The translations under genes and the position numbers were made by a program. Shown here piece by piece: positions 1 through 9,105 of a stretch of 64,000 nucleotides of DNA. A model generated the notes under the pieces. That model did not search any database and was not told the origin of the DNA. It saw only the letters and a list, made by a program, of their open reading frames with translations. How positions within the stretch are numbered: position 1 is the first letter of the stretch; every line of letters begins with the position of its first letter. The DNA is from CAWGYT01 sp963826795. Lineage in GTDB: Bacteria; Planctomycetota; Planctomycetia; Pirellulales; Pirellulaceae. The stretch spans positions 62,001 through 126,000 of the forward strand of contig CAWGYT010000003.1 of the NCBI GenBank assembly GCA_963826795.1, in the 5' to 3' direction.

Positions 1-262
1 GCGTGCGGACAGCGGCGAGCTGGTTTACGAGCAGCGCATGGAAGGTGTCGGCCAGGTTTACGCTTCGACGCTCATGGCCGATGGTCGGCTGTACTATCTC
101 AACCGCTCGGGACGGATGTTCGTGTTGGCAGCCCAACCTGAATTCAAATTGCTGCGCACAAACTCGCTGGAGGATGGCGGTCAGTTCAACGCCAGCCCCG
201 CCGTGCTCGGCAAGCGAATTCTGCTGCGATCTGACAAGTTTCTGTATTGTATCGGCAACTGA
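1..262 (+). CDS. PQQ-like β-propeller protein, C-terminal end (partial)
   Basis: The frame is open from the left edge and stops at TGA 260-262, giving about 86 residues of the C-terminus. The text has the alternating short-strand pattern of PQQ/BamB-like propeller blades: SGELVYEQR, then GRLYYLNRSGRMFVLA, then ASPAVLGKRILLRSDKFLYCIGN. Final blades of the type 'D-KFLYCIG' are typical of secreted planctomycete PQQ-binding-like repeat proteins. The start, any signal peptide and the remaining blades lie outside the window, so the substrate and any partner cannot be told. It could also be a YVTN-type propeller. The 273 bp up to the next gene hold nothing convincing. Confidence 0.75.
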   Translation, partial: RADSGELVYEQRMEGVGQVYASTLMADGRLYYLNRSGRMFVLAAQPEFKLLRTNSLEDGGQFNASPAVLGKRILLRSDKFLYCIGN

Positions 263-534
263 ATCGAAACGCCGAATACGCGAGGACAAAAACGGGTGGA
301 CGAAAGAACGGGAGGGCGAGGCTCCCGCCAAGCGGCATCCCCGCCAAGCCGCGTCGCGTCGGATAACTCAGACTTCCGTTGAAGTCGAGGCTTCTTTTTG
401 CGCGCTGAACGGCGGAAGTTGTTGCCCCGGGGGGCTTGCCGCACGATTGCGACGTCCAGTTGCGATGGCTACCATAAGGTGACCTGATTGGCGATCGGGC
501 TCGGTCAGGAAGCACACCAAACGGGACAAATATC

Positions 535-1518
535 GTGCTGGAAAGATTCGTGGAACAAGCGCGGCGAAACGTGCGCCGGGTCGTCCTGCCGGAGGGAAGT
601 GACGCGCGGATCATCGCGGCGGCACGGAAGCTGAAAGACGCGAAGATTGCCGAACCGATCGTTCTCGGGACGGCCGAACAGATTCGGGCGGCGGTTGCTC
701 AGGCAGGTGTCGACACCGGAGGGGATCGAGACGGTCGATCCTCGCGATAAGCGATCGGCTGGAGGCCTACGTTTCGGCTTACGTTGGACGTCGCGAGATT
801 GGCGAGAACATCGCCCGTCGCATGGTGCGGAAACCTTTGATCTTCGGCGGAATGATGGTTGCCTGCGACGATGCCGCTGCCATGGTCGCCGGCGTCTCGT
901 CCGCCACGGCCAACGTGATTCAGGCGGGCGCGGTCACGGTCGGGCTGGCACCCGGTTTGCAAACGGTTTCCAGCTTCTTCCTGATGGTATTTCCCAAGCT
1001 TCGGGGAAAGACCGAACCAGGCGCTGATCTTTGCCGATTGCGCCGTCAACGTGCAGCCGACTCCCGAACAACTGGCCGACATCGCGCTGGCGACTCGAGA
1101 CACGGCTGCCAAACTGCTGGCGGAAGAGCCGCGGGTCGCTCTGCTTTCGTTCTCGACTCAAGGAAGCGCGGCGCACGATCTGGTGGACAAAGTGACGGCG
1201 GCCCTGAGCATCGTCAGGCAGCGCGACGCAGGGGCGATGATCGATGGCGAGTTTCAATTGGACTCGGCCGTCGTGCCGGAGGTTGCGGCCAAGAAAGTGA
1301 AGACCGACAGTCCCGTGGCCGGGCGGGCGAACGTGCTGATTTTCCCGGACCTGAATGCGGGAAACATCGGCTACAAGCTGGCCCAGCATCTGGCAGGCGC
1401 TCGAGCCATCGGGCCCGTGCTGCAAGGATTTGCCAAACCGTTCAGCGATCTGTCACGCGGAGCCAGCGTGGATGATATCATGGCGACAACGGCGATCGTG
1501 TTGGCGATGGCCGACTGA
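535..1518 (+). CDS. pta: Phosphate acetyltransferase (frameshifted in this sequence)
   Basis: Converts acetyl-CoA plus phosphate to acetyl-phosphate and CoA in the cytoplasm. The product reads as a single PTA_PTB domain of about 325 residues, the short form without the N-terminal DRTGG part. It starts LERFVEQARRNVRRVVLPEG, continues through RPLIFGG-like KPLIFGGMMVACDD and FSTQGSA, and ends VDDIMATTAIVLAMAD. The reading frame changes three times, each explained by one extra base: about 715 (before GIETVDPRD), about 749 (before SDRLEAYVSAYVG) and about 1012 (before NQALIFADCAVN). With those removed the protein is complete. GTG 535 is the start used, with no strong Shine-Dalgarno in front. ackA follows after 127 bp, the usual pairing. 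I think these are sequence errors rather than a pseudogene. Confidence 0.92.
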
Positions 1519-1645
1519 GTCGCTCGCGTTTCTACAAGCACGATCCGTCGGTGTCGATGCTTCGACGCCTGGACGACATCGCGTTCACGGCCTACGCGCT
1601 GTCTGTCCCGCAGAAGCTCAACCTACCCGCAGGCCTCAACGTTCC

Positions 1646-2843
1646 ATGAACATTCTGGTTGTCAACTGTGGAAGTTCGTCGATCAAATACCAGTTGTACG
1701 AGATGCCAGGCCAGCATGTGTTGGCCAAGGGGATCGTCGAACGGATTGGCGAGCCGGGGGCGGCGCTGGACCATCAAGTGGGCGACGATCACCAGCGTCG
1801 CGAACTGGCCATCCCCGACCACGAAGCGGGGATGCAGTTGATTCTGGAGCAGTTGGCACAGGACGGCGCTGGCGCGACCGGCCGTGTCGATGCGGTGGGT
1901 CACCGCGTGGTGCACGGTGGCGAGGCATTTACGGGGTCGGTCCTAATCGATAAGGACGTGCTGTCTGCGGTCGAACGGTGTGCCGAGCTGGCTCCGCTGC
2001 ACAACCCCGCGAACTTGACAGGAATCCGGGCCGCCAGGCGACGACTGCCGGACGTCCCCCAGGTCGCCTGCTTCGACACTGCGTTTCACGCCACGTTACC
2101 TCAGGTGGCGTACCTGTATGCGTTGCCCTACGAAGTGTACACGCGGCATCAAGTGCGACGGTACGGCTTCCATGGGTCGTCGCACCGCTATGTGTCCGCG
2201 CGAGCCGCCGAGATTTTGGGCAGGTCGCCCGCTGAATTCAACGGCATCACCTGCCATCTCGGCAACGGTTGTTCGATGGCGGCGGTCCGAGCCGGGCAGG
2301 CGGTCGATACGTCGATGGGCCTTACGCCCCTCGAAGGGCTCATCATGGGGACGCGCTGTGGTGACATCGATCCGGCGGTTCTTTTTTACTTGGCGGAAAA
2401 AGGTTACGATCTAGCGTCGCTCAACACGTTGTGTAACAAACAGAGTGGGCTGTTGGGGATCTCCGGCATCTCGAACGACTATCGGACACTGCGCCAACAC
2501 GCCGAGCAGGGTCACGCGCGTTCCCGGTTGGCCATCGACATGTTTTGTTATCGTATCAAGAAGTACTTGGGAGCCTACTCCGCGATCTTGGGAAGCGTGG
2601 ACGCCATCGTGTTCACGGGAGGGATCGGCGAGCATGCCGTCGACGTGCGGTCTCAGGTCTGCGACGGGACTTGAGAATTTGGGTATCGAGTTGGATGACC
2701 AGCGCAATCAGCACCCCGAACTAAGCCAAGGTGTTGTCAGTCGTGACGGCAGTCGCGTGCGAGTTTTGGTGATTCCGACGGACGAAGAAGGCGTGATTGC
2801 CGAAGATACGTATCACCTCGTGAGCCAAGAGGAGTTGATGTGA
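1646..2843 (+). CDS. ackA: Acetate kinase (one frameshift)
   Basis: Transfers phosphate from acetyl-phosphate to ADP, giving acetate and ATP; it is the partner of Pta just upstream. Signature segments are all present: NCGSSSIKY at the N-terminus, HRVVHGGE, FDTAFH, YGFHGSSH (usually GTSH), HLGNGCS (usually HLGNGAS), PLEGLIMGTR and TGGIGEH near the C-terminus. ATG 1646 is chosen because the ACK family begins with this MNILVVNCGSSS sequence; the open frame upstream is not ACK-like. One extra base at about 2669 switches to the frame reading LENLGIELDD and ending SQEELM at TGA 2841-2843, restoring about 398 residues, the normal length. The stop overlaps the likely GTG start (2840) of the next gene, indicating an operon. 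Confidence 0.93.
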
Positions 2844-4872
2844 CCCTGCCCGAACCACATCGATCGTCTGACCGCCGCCGAAATCGACATCCTGGTTCGC
2901 CGTGGTTGCACAGCCGATGCTGACGATTGGTCAGGATTGCAGGTCGCCGACGGGTTTGAGCCAACCCGAGTTGCGCAGGTCCATTTTAGCGGAGAGGTGC
3001 GGCTGGGCGCACTAAACGGGTCCACCGCGGATTTATCGGGCGCCGTTCTGCCGGCGGAGATTTCTCGCACGCGGCTGGTCAATTGCCGGTTGGGAAACAA
3101 CGTCCGGATTGTGAATGTCGGTAAACTTGCCAATTACGAAATCGGGGACGGCGTCTGCATCGAAAACGTGGGCCTGATGGAATGCCGCTCCGAAGCCAAA
3201 ATTCGGCAACGGCATCGAGGTGGACGTGTTGAACGAGGCGGGCGGTCGTGAGGTGTTGCTGTTCAACGAACTCTCGTCTCAGTTTGCGCATCTGATGTGT
3301 CTGCACCGCTACCGTCCCGGACTGATCGAGCCGCTGCGGGAGATCGCGACGGCGGCGGCACTGCAAGTTCACACGGGCTTGGCCAGGTTGGTGCCGGAGC
3401 TGCGCGTGATGCTCGTGCCGACGATCGTGGATGTCCATATCGGCCCGCACGCGTTGGTGCATGGTGCGGCGAGTCTCGTCAACGGCTCAATCCTCAGCCA
3501 GCAGGGGTGTCCCACGACGGTCGGCACCGCCGTGCAGGCCAGCGACTTTATCGTGGCCGAGGGCGCGGTTGTTGACGGCGGTGCGTTGATCAACAAGACG
3601 TACGTGGGGCAAGGATGTCGCGTGGGACGACAGTTCTCCGCCGATAACTGCTTGATGTTTGCCAACTGCGAGGCGTTTCATGGCGAGGCCTGCAGCGTGC
3701 TTGTTTGGGCCTTATTCGGTGACCCACCACAAGTCATCGCTGCTGATCGCCGGAATGTTCAGCTTTTACAACGCCGGGAGCGGTACGAATCAGTCGAATC
3801 ACATGTACAAGCTGGGGCCGGTGCACGAGGGAAAACTGGAACGCGGCTGCAAGACCGGATCGTTCGCCTACCTGATGTGGCCTTGCCGCGTGGGGCCGTT
3901 TTCCGTGGTGTTGGGCAAGCATACGCGAGCTTTTGACACGGCCGACTTGCCGTTCAGCCACATCGAAGCGACGGCGGATGGCCGCAGCTACCTGATTCCC
4001 GGCTTCAACCTGATGACCGTGGGCACGGTGCGCGATGGCGCGAAATGGGCCAGCCGGGATCGTCGCCGGGGACTCAAGCGAGATCGGTTTTCCTGCGACG
4101 TGTTCAGCCCACTCACCGTGGGCAGGATGCTTCGCGGGATGAAGTTGCTGCACGACTACCAACAAAACACCGAGCGATCGGTCGACGCGGTGGCTCACAA
4201 GGGGATGGAGATCAAACGGGTCTTCCTCCGAACGGGCCAGAAAAACTATCGCCGCGCCACTCAAATGGTATTGGCCGACAAGATTGTTGCGCGAGTCGAA
4301 ACGCAATTGGCCCACGGTGCGAGTTCGCTTCGACAGGCATTGGCTTCCGCGCCGGAAGCGGTTGGCGGCGAGTCATGGGTCGATATCGGCGGCCAGCTGA
4401 TGCCCGCTCAGCGGCTGGAGCAGCTATGTGCGGAGATCAAGCAGCGGCGTATCACGGACATGGACGCGTTCCAGGACTGCGCTGCAGCGCATCGAACATG
4501 CGGCCGAGGAGGACGAATGGGTTTGGGTCAAACAAGCCTATCGTCAGATCAGTGATGCCGACTTGGACGTTGCCGGACCTGCCGAGCTGAAATCGCTGGC
4601 GGAGATGTTGCTGGCGACTCGCCGTGAGTTTCTGGAACTTGTACTGGTCGATGCTACGCAAGGAGTTTGAAAACGCCAGCCGAATCGGATTTGGAATGGA
4701 TGGGGAGGCGGACGCCGCGGATGCCGACTTTCGCGCCGTGCGCGGCGATTACGACTCGAATCGATTTGTCCAGGACATCCGCCAGCAGATCGCGGCCTGG
4801 ATGCAACGTGTCTCGGACTTTAAGCAATTGGTCGCACAGTTTGAAGAGCCTCGCCAGGAATCGCGCTCGTAG
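2840..4872 (+). CDS. DUF4954 family left-handed β-helix protein (five frameshifts)
   Basis: The reconstructed product of about 675 residues matches DUF4954, a family common in Bacteroidetes and planctomycetes whose biochemical role I do not know. N-terminal LTAAEIDILVRRGC is followed by hexapeptide-like turns (LGNNVRIVNVG, YEIGDGVCIENVG, VHIGPHALVHGA, TTVGTAVQAS). Next come the family's conserved VTHHKSSLLIAGMFSFYNAG, MWPCRVGPFSVVLGKH and GTVRDGAKW segments, and finally a helical tail (QQIAAWMQRVSDFKQLVAQF). The frame moves by +1 five times: about 2855, 3203 (in an A-run), 3705, 4483 and 4637. Translation probably starts at GTG 2840 inside the end of ackA. The acyl carrier protein follows after 67 bp, which is suggestive because many hexapeptide β-helix enzymes are acyl-ACP transferases, but that link is inference. 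Confidence 0.85.
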
Positions 4873-4939
4873 GATGGGCACGTCGGCCCGTCACGCGGTG
4901 CTTGGAATGGCGGCAGGCAGTCGATTTAGGAACGCAAAT

Positions 4940-5188
4940 ATGTCAGACGTCGCGGAACGTGTGAAAAAGGTGGTGACCGAGGTCTTGAAGGTTGACCCCG
5001 CACGAGTTGTCGAGAACGCGCGGTTTGTGGAGGATTTGGGTGCCAGTTCGATGGAGAGCGTCGAACTGGTGGCCGCCTTCGAAGAGGAATTCGATATCGA
5101 CATGGATGAACAAAAGGCCTTGGCGGTCAAGACGGTCGACCATGCCGTCACGTTCATCCAAGAGATTCTCGACGGAGGCCCACAATAA
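4940..5188 (+). CDS. acpP: Acyl carrier protein
   Basis: An 82-residue acidic protein with the ACP fold pattern. Helix I is VAERVKKVVTEVLKVD and the phosphopantetheine site is DLGASSMESVEL, where the second serine aligns with the modified Ser of DLGADSLDTVEL. It continues FEEEFDIDMDEQKALAVKTV and ends IQEILDGGPQ. Asp-to-Ser just before the modified serine and Leu-to-Met just after are departures from the consensus but keep the attachment serine. ATG 4940 gives the usual ACP length. Context is unusual for a housekeeping acpP: no fab genes are adjacent and it follows DUF4954 and pta-ackA, so it may be a specialised ACP rather than the fatty-acid synthesis one. The gene symbol is given for the family only. 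Confidence 0.88.
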   Translation: MSDVAERVKKVVTEVLKVDPARVVENARFVEDLGASSMESVELVAAFEEEFDIDMDEQKALAVKTVDHAVTFIQEILDGGPQ

Positions 5189-5413
5189 AGGGGTCCATTT
5201 CCTGTTCTCTGCGTGCCGCTGAGTCGAAACTCAACCGGATTGCGGCCGCGATGGGCGACCCGGGTCGAACCGGGCTCGATCCGCCGCGAGGCATGGGCAG
5301 ACGCCGCTGCGTGCATCCGTGCCGCTCGTCGCCTCTCCAGGACGCGCCCAAGTTGGGATTCTCAGCACCGACGAGCTATGCCAAAATACGCTGGTGACGG
5401 AGTCCATTTCCTC

Positions 5414-5420
5414 AAGGAGG
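5414..5420 (+). promoter_or_regulatory. Strong ribosome binding site for the STN-like gene
   Basis: AAGGAGG lies 5 bases before ATG 5426. It fixes that ATG as the start, since the frame is open much further upstream. It is the clearest Shine-Dalgarno site I noticed in this window. Confidence 0.8.
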
Positions 5421-5425
5421 TTGCC

Positions 5426-6763
5426 ATGCGTTGTCCACTTATCGCTACGATAATCGTGAGTCTTGTTGGAAATCCGTCTCTAAGGGCAGAAGAACCCTCT
5501 GCACGGAGTTCCTCCCAGCGCAAGGCGGCAATCGAGAAGGCACTTGATTCGCCGCTGAATTGGGAGCTGGCGGACCGCCAGCATGTCACACTCGGGGAGC
5601 TGATCGAGCACGTCCAACAGGAACACCACTTGCGAGTTCGCTGGGACGCAGGTTCGCTGAGATTGACCTTTGGCGACCAGGCTCCCTTCGCGGAACTTGT
5701 TGGCACGCCCCTTGCGAGGCTGGAACCGGTGTACGCCTCATGCCAACCGGTCGCGGTCGCAACCCATTCGGCGACGATACCGTCTTCTAGCTTGCAACCG
5801 GCGACATCTCCGTACCCATCATCTCCGTACCCATCATTTGATCCGTATCATCAGGCATCATCTCAATCCGTACGGGGTACCTTCCGAGCCAACTGCTGGG
5901 CCGACAGCATCTGCCGCGCCGTCGACGGTCGAACCCGCGACACCCGATTTAACGCCTGGACCGTCCGCGGCTGTCGTGGCCAATGAGCCTGCGGGGGTCT
6001 CTCCACCCGAGGCGCACCCATTGGAGACTCCCGCGATTGAAGAGTCGGTGGAGAGCGGTCCTGAGGAAATGATCGCGAAGTTCCTGACGACACCTGTCGC
6101 GCTTTTCGGCCGTTTCTTTCGAGCAAGCCACCGTACGGGAAGGTTTGCGACAAGTGCTCGAGGCCGTTTCCGCTGAAACGGCGATGATTCCGTTTTCGAT
6201 TGGACTGCCGTTCACAACGTGCGCTCGAACTGGACCTGCTCGTTGATGAAAACTCCGTGCTGATCACGACTCGGTTGCGGGCGAACTCGCTGAAAGAGAC
6301 ACGCGTCTACCGCCTGGGGCTGCTCGGCGAGATGCCTCCGGAGGCGCTCATCCGCGTCATCACTCGTTCCATCCGCCCTTGGAGCTGGAGAAGCCAGGCC
6401 AATGAGATCGCCGAGCAGCTGGCATCACGGTGGCCGAGATCTTCGACTCCCTTACCGCAGATCAAGGTCAATCTGCAGGAGGGAATCAAGTTGACGTCGG
6501 CGAACGAGGGAGTTGGCCCAATCCCTTCCACGGGCACGACGCCCGACATATCGGCGGACACCGTCGCGGCGACGGGCCAACTGCTGGCCGGCGGTGCCGT
6601 GGCGACAGTGCAATCGATTGTGGCGGCCTTGGAAATCGTGCATCATGGCGATCCGCCCACGGGGGTGATCGAGTCGCTGCCGGGGGCTCTCATCATCACC
6701 CAATCACAAGCCGCCCATCGTGAAATCCAGGAACTGCTGGACGAATTGGCCCAAGGGAATTAG
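5426..6763 (+). CDS. Secreted STN/secretin-N-like protein (three frameshifts)
   Basis: The start carries an apparent signal peptide (MRCPLIATIIVSLVG, cleavage near LRAEE). An STN-like unit follows: KALDSPLNWELADRQHVTLG ... LIEHVQQEHHLRVRWD. A low-complexity Pro/Ser/Thr linker comes next (5790-6060). A second STN-like unit, EQATVREGLRQVLEA, leads to LELDLLVDENSVLITT. The C-terminal part PQIKVNLQEGIKL ... PGALIITQSQAAHREIQELL resembles the N0/N1-type modules of planctomycete secretin-like proteins, without a secretin β-barrel. The frame shifts by +1 at about 5865, 6115 and 6215. Such proteins are abundant and uncharacterised in Planctomycetes; a periplasmic role in binding or scaffold assembly is a guess. 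Confidence 0.6.
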
Positions 6764-6885
6764 CTCCTCGTCGCCGGCGCACTGCGGGGGCGTCGCGACG
6801 ATTCACCACGGTCGCGTTCCGTCGCGAACGCAGCCGCCACGTGAGCCTCAGGCGGCGTCAGCGCTGTGTCAAAGCTAAGATTTGG

Positions 6886-6972
6886 TGTTGGGAAAAGGGG
6901 TCAGGTCCCAAAAGCCGGAACGGCCCTTCGGCTGCTTCGCACTTTTGGGACCTGACCCCTTTTTCCGACCGA
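6886..6972. repeat. Palindromic GGGGTCAGGTCCC element, copy 1
   Basis: A left arm GGGGTCAGGTCCCAAAAG (about 6897-6914) and a right arm CTTTTGGGACCTGACCCC (about 6943-6960) are exact inverted repeats around a loop of about 28 bases. The outer flanks GTTGGGAAAA and TTTTTCC extend the pairing imperfectly. A second copy is at 8986-9091 with nearly the same loop (GGAACGGCCC / AGAACGGCCC and TGCTTCGCAC). It has the form of a small non-autonomous mobile element of REP/MITE type. It lies between the STN-like gene and the CoA transferase. Confidence 0.75.
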
Positions 6973-7082
6973 ATTCCCGCCAAAATCCGACGATCCCCAA
7001 CTGTCAATTCGAGTGGCGTTCCTTCGGGTGTCGCCCGTGCCTGCCACCGAACCGCGGGCCAAATCAAATTGCGAGGCTACGG

Positions 7083-8661
7083 ATGAGCGATTTTCCCCAG
7101 CTGACGGCGGACGAAGCCGCCGAACTCATTCCCCACGGGGCCCTGGTGGCCTTTAGCGGCTTCACGCCAGCCGGCGCCGCCAAGGCCGTTCCCAGGGCGC
7201 TGGCAGATCGCGCTCGTCGATTGCATTCTTTGCAGCGTCCGTTTCAAGTCCGGGTACTCACGGGCGCGTCGACAGGCCGAAGCATCGATGACGCCCTGGC
7301 GGATGCCGAGGCGATCAGCTGGCGGGCACCGTACCAGTCGTCGATTCCGCTGCGGAAGCAAATTAACGACGGTCGCGTCGAGTTCGTGGACATGCACCTC
7401 TCACACGTTCCGCAATCCGTCCTGTTCGGCTTCCTGGGAAAGATCGATGTTGCCGTGGTTGAAGTCGCGGACGTTACCAGCGACGGACGCGTCTATTTGA
7501 CGACGTCGATAGGCGCTTCTCCGACTTTCTTGCAGGCCGCCGATCGGGTCATTTTGGAACTCAATCGGCGACAGTCGATCCGCATCAGTACGATGGCGGA
7601 CATCATCACCCCGAAACCTCCACCCTATCGTCCAGGGCTTGATCTGGACCACCCCTTGGAACGAATCGGCAAGACCTACGTTCGGGTTGATCCGGACAAA
7701 ATCATCGGGATTGTCGAAACGAACGAATTGGACGAATTGGACGAATTGCATCCGGCCGATGAAGTTAGCCGGTCCATTGCCGGTCACGTTGTCGAGTTCC
7801 TTCACGAGGAGTTAGCGCGTGGGCATTTGCCGGCGGACTTTCTGCCGTTGCAGAGTGGGGTGGGCAACGTGGCCAACTCCGTGATCGAAGGCATTGGCAA
7901 TAGTCCCGACATTCCCGACTTTCTGATGTATTCCGAAGTGTTTCAGGCGGCTCCTTTTGAACTGATGCGGCGTGGAAGGTTGCGAGGCGCCAGCACCTGC
8001 GCGTTGACCCTTTCGCCAGCGCAAATGTGTGAATTGACCGAGCAGATCGATTTGTTCGCGCCGCGGCTGATCCTGCGGCCGCAAGAGATATCCAACAACC
8101 CGGCCGTCGTGCGACAACTCGGCGTGATTGCGATCAATACGGCGCTCGAGGTGGACTTGTACGGACATGTCAACTCAACCCACGTGTGCGGCTGCCGGAT
8201 GATGAACGGGATTGGCGGCAGCGGAGACTTTGCGCAACGCGTACTTGTCCATCTTCGTTTGTCCCTCGGTGGCAAAACACGGCGCCATTTCCACGGTCGT
8301 GCCGATGTGCACGCATGTTGATCACAACGAGCACACGGTCCATGCGGTCGTGACTGAACACGGCCTGGCGGACTTGCGCGGACTGGCTCCCAAGGCTCGG
8401 GCACAGCGCGTGATCGACAAGTGCGCTCACCCCGCGTACCGTCACTACCTCAGCCAGTATGTGCGCGATACAGGAGCGGGACATATCCGGCACAACCTTC
8501 ATCGCTGCTTTGAACTCCACGAGAATCTGCAGCAATATGGCGCGATGCTGCCGGACGTCATGGTGCGACGGGCAGCCTTCGAGCCTTCTGTCGTCAGCTG
8601 CGAATACAGCGCTCACTCCGTCCTGAGAGACGCCGCCGCGTCCCGATCCCGTGCGTTGTGA
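7083..8661 (+). CDS. Acetyl-CoA hydrolase / succinate-CoA:acetate CoA-transferase (one frameshift)
   Basis: Family I CoA transferase of the Cat1/ACH1/AarC group, about 525 residues after repair. Seen are the N-terminal FSGFTPAGAAKAVPRALADR, GASTG, MHLSHVPQ, the long central domain with LPLQSGVGNVANSVIEGI, and the family hallmark INTALEVDLYGHVNSTHV followed by MMNGIGGSGDF. After one extra base at about 8232 the frame continues NAYLSIFVCPSVAKHGAIS, VVTEHGLADLRGLAPKARA and the C-terminal helix. It either hydrolyses acetyl-CoA or moves CoA between acetate and succinate; the sequence alone does not decide. The same acetate chemistry as pta-ackA upstream suggests shared physiology. NELDELDEL (7722-7748) is encoded by three 9-bp repeats. 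ATG 7083 matches the family start. Confidence 0.87.
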
Positions 8662-8740
8662 TTCTCACCGTGGCTGGGCAACACTGAGTTTGCCCTTCAG
8701 TGGCCATGCGGAAAGCGCGTCTCGCCGCGTCGGTGCGCGC

Positions 8741-8905
8741 TCACTTGAACAGGGCGAAGTACAGCACGTAAAACCACGACAGAATGCCGTGGATGATCGC
8801 CCAAAGAATCGACTTGTTCGCGGAAAAACTAAGAATCATCGCCAACGCCGTTCCCATGGAAATTCCGGTTGATACCGCAGTGTGAGAGTATACGACTCGT
8901 GTCAT
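8741..8905 (-). CDS. Small membrane protein, 54 residues
   Basis: On the - strand, ATG at 8903-8905 to TGA at 8741-8743. The product begins MTRVVYSHTAVSTGISMGT and has two hydrophobic stretches: residues about 11-27 (VSTGISMGTALAMILSF) and about 32-53 (ILWAIIHGILSWFYVLYFAL). GGAGAG stands 7 bases before the start. The C-terminal pattern KSILWAIIHGILSW-YV-Y-AL recurs in short uncharacterised membrane proteins of several bacterial phyla. It is the only gene I see opposing the + strand cluster here, and it is easily missed because of its length. Function unknown. Confidence 0.72.
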   Translation of the reverse strand: MTRVVYSHTAVSTGISMGTALAMILSFSANKSILWAIIHGILSWFYVLYFALFK

Positions 8906-8985
8906 TCCTCAGCTCTCCAAGATAATCGGATGCGATCGGCCGTGCGTTCGAGTAGGATGCAGCAAAGAGCGATCACCGGTTCGGC

Positions 8986-9091
8986 GTTGGGAAAAGGGGG
9001 GTCAGGTCCCAAAAGGGGTCAGGTCCCAAAAGCCAGAACGGCCCTGCGGGTGCTTCGCACTTTTGGGACCTGACCCCCTTTTCCCAACGCT
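8986..9091. repeat. Palindromic GGGGTCAGGTCCC element, copy 2, with doubled left arm
   Basis: Same element as at 6886-6972, but the left arm GGGGTCAGGTCCCAAAAG is present twice in tandem (from about 9000 and about 9014) before the loop. The right arm is CTTTTGGGACCTGACCCC at about 9060-9078. The outer ends GTTGGGAAAAGGGG and CCCCTTTTCCCAAC pair almost perfectly. It ends about 15 bases before ATG 9106 and could form a strong hairpin in the leader of that gene's mRNA. Confidence 0.78.
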
Positions 9092-9105
9092 CGCCCGAGT
9101 TAGAT

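Noticed and set aside
360..400. Rho-independent terminator after the PQQ-like gene (GAAG...CTTC-TTTTT)
   Set aside because: The stem is only 4-5 bp and lies about 110 bases after the stop; too weak to call.
1355..1645. N-terminal extension of ackA reaching back into pta
   Set aside because: The frame is open but not ACK-like; it is the shadow of pta in another frame. The family start is ATG 1646.
535..4872. Real pseudogenisation of pta, ackA and DUF4954
   Set aside because: All breaks are +1 with intact protein text on both sides and no internal nonsense mutations or deletions, which fits sequence error better. It is kept only as an alternative.
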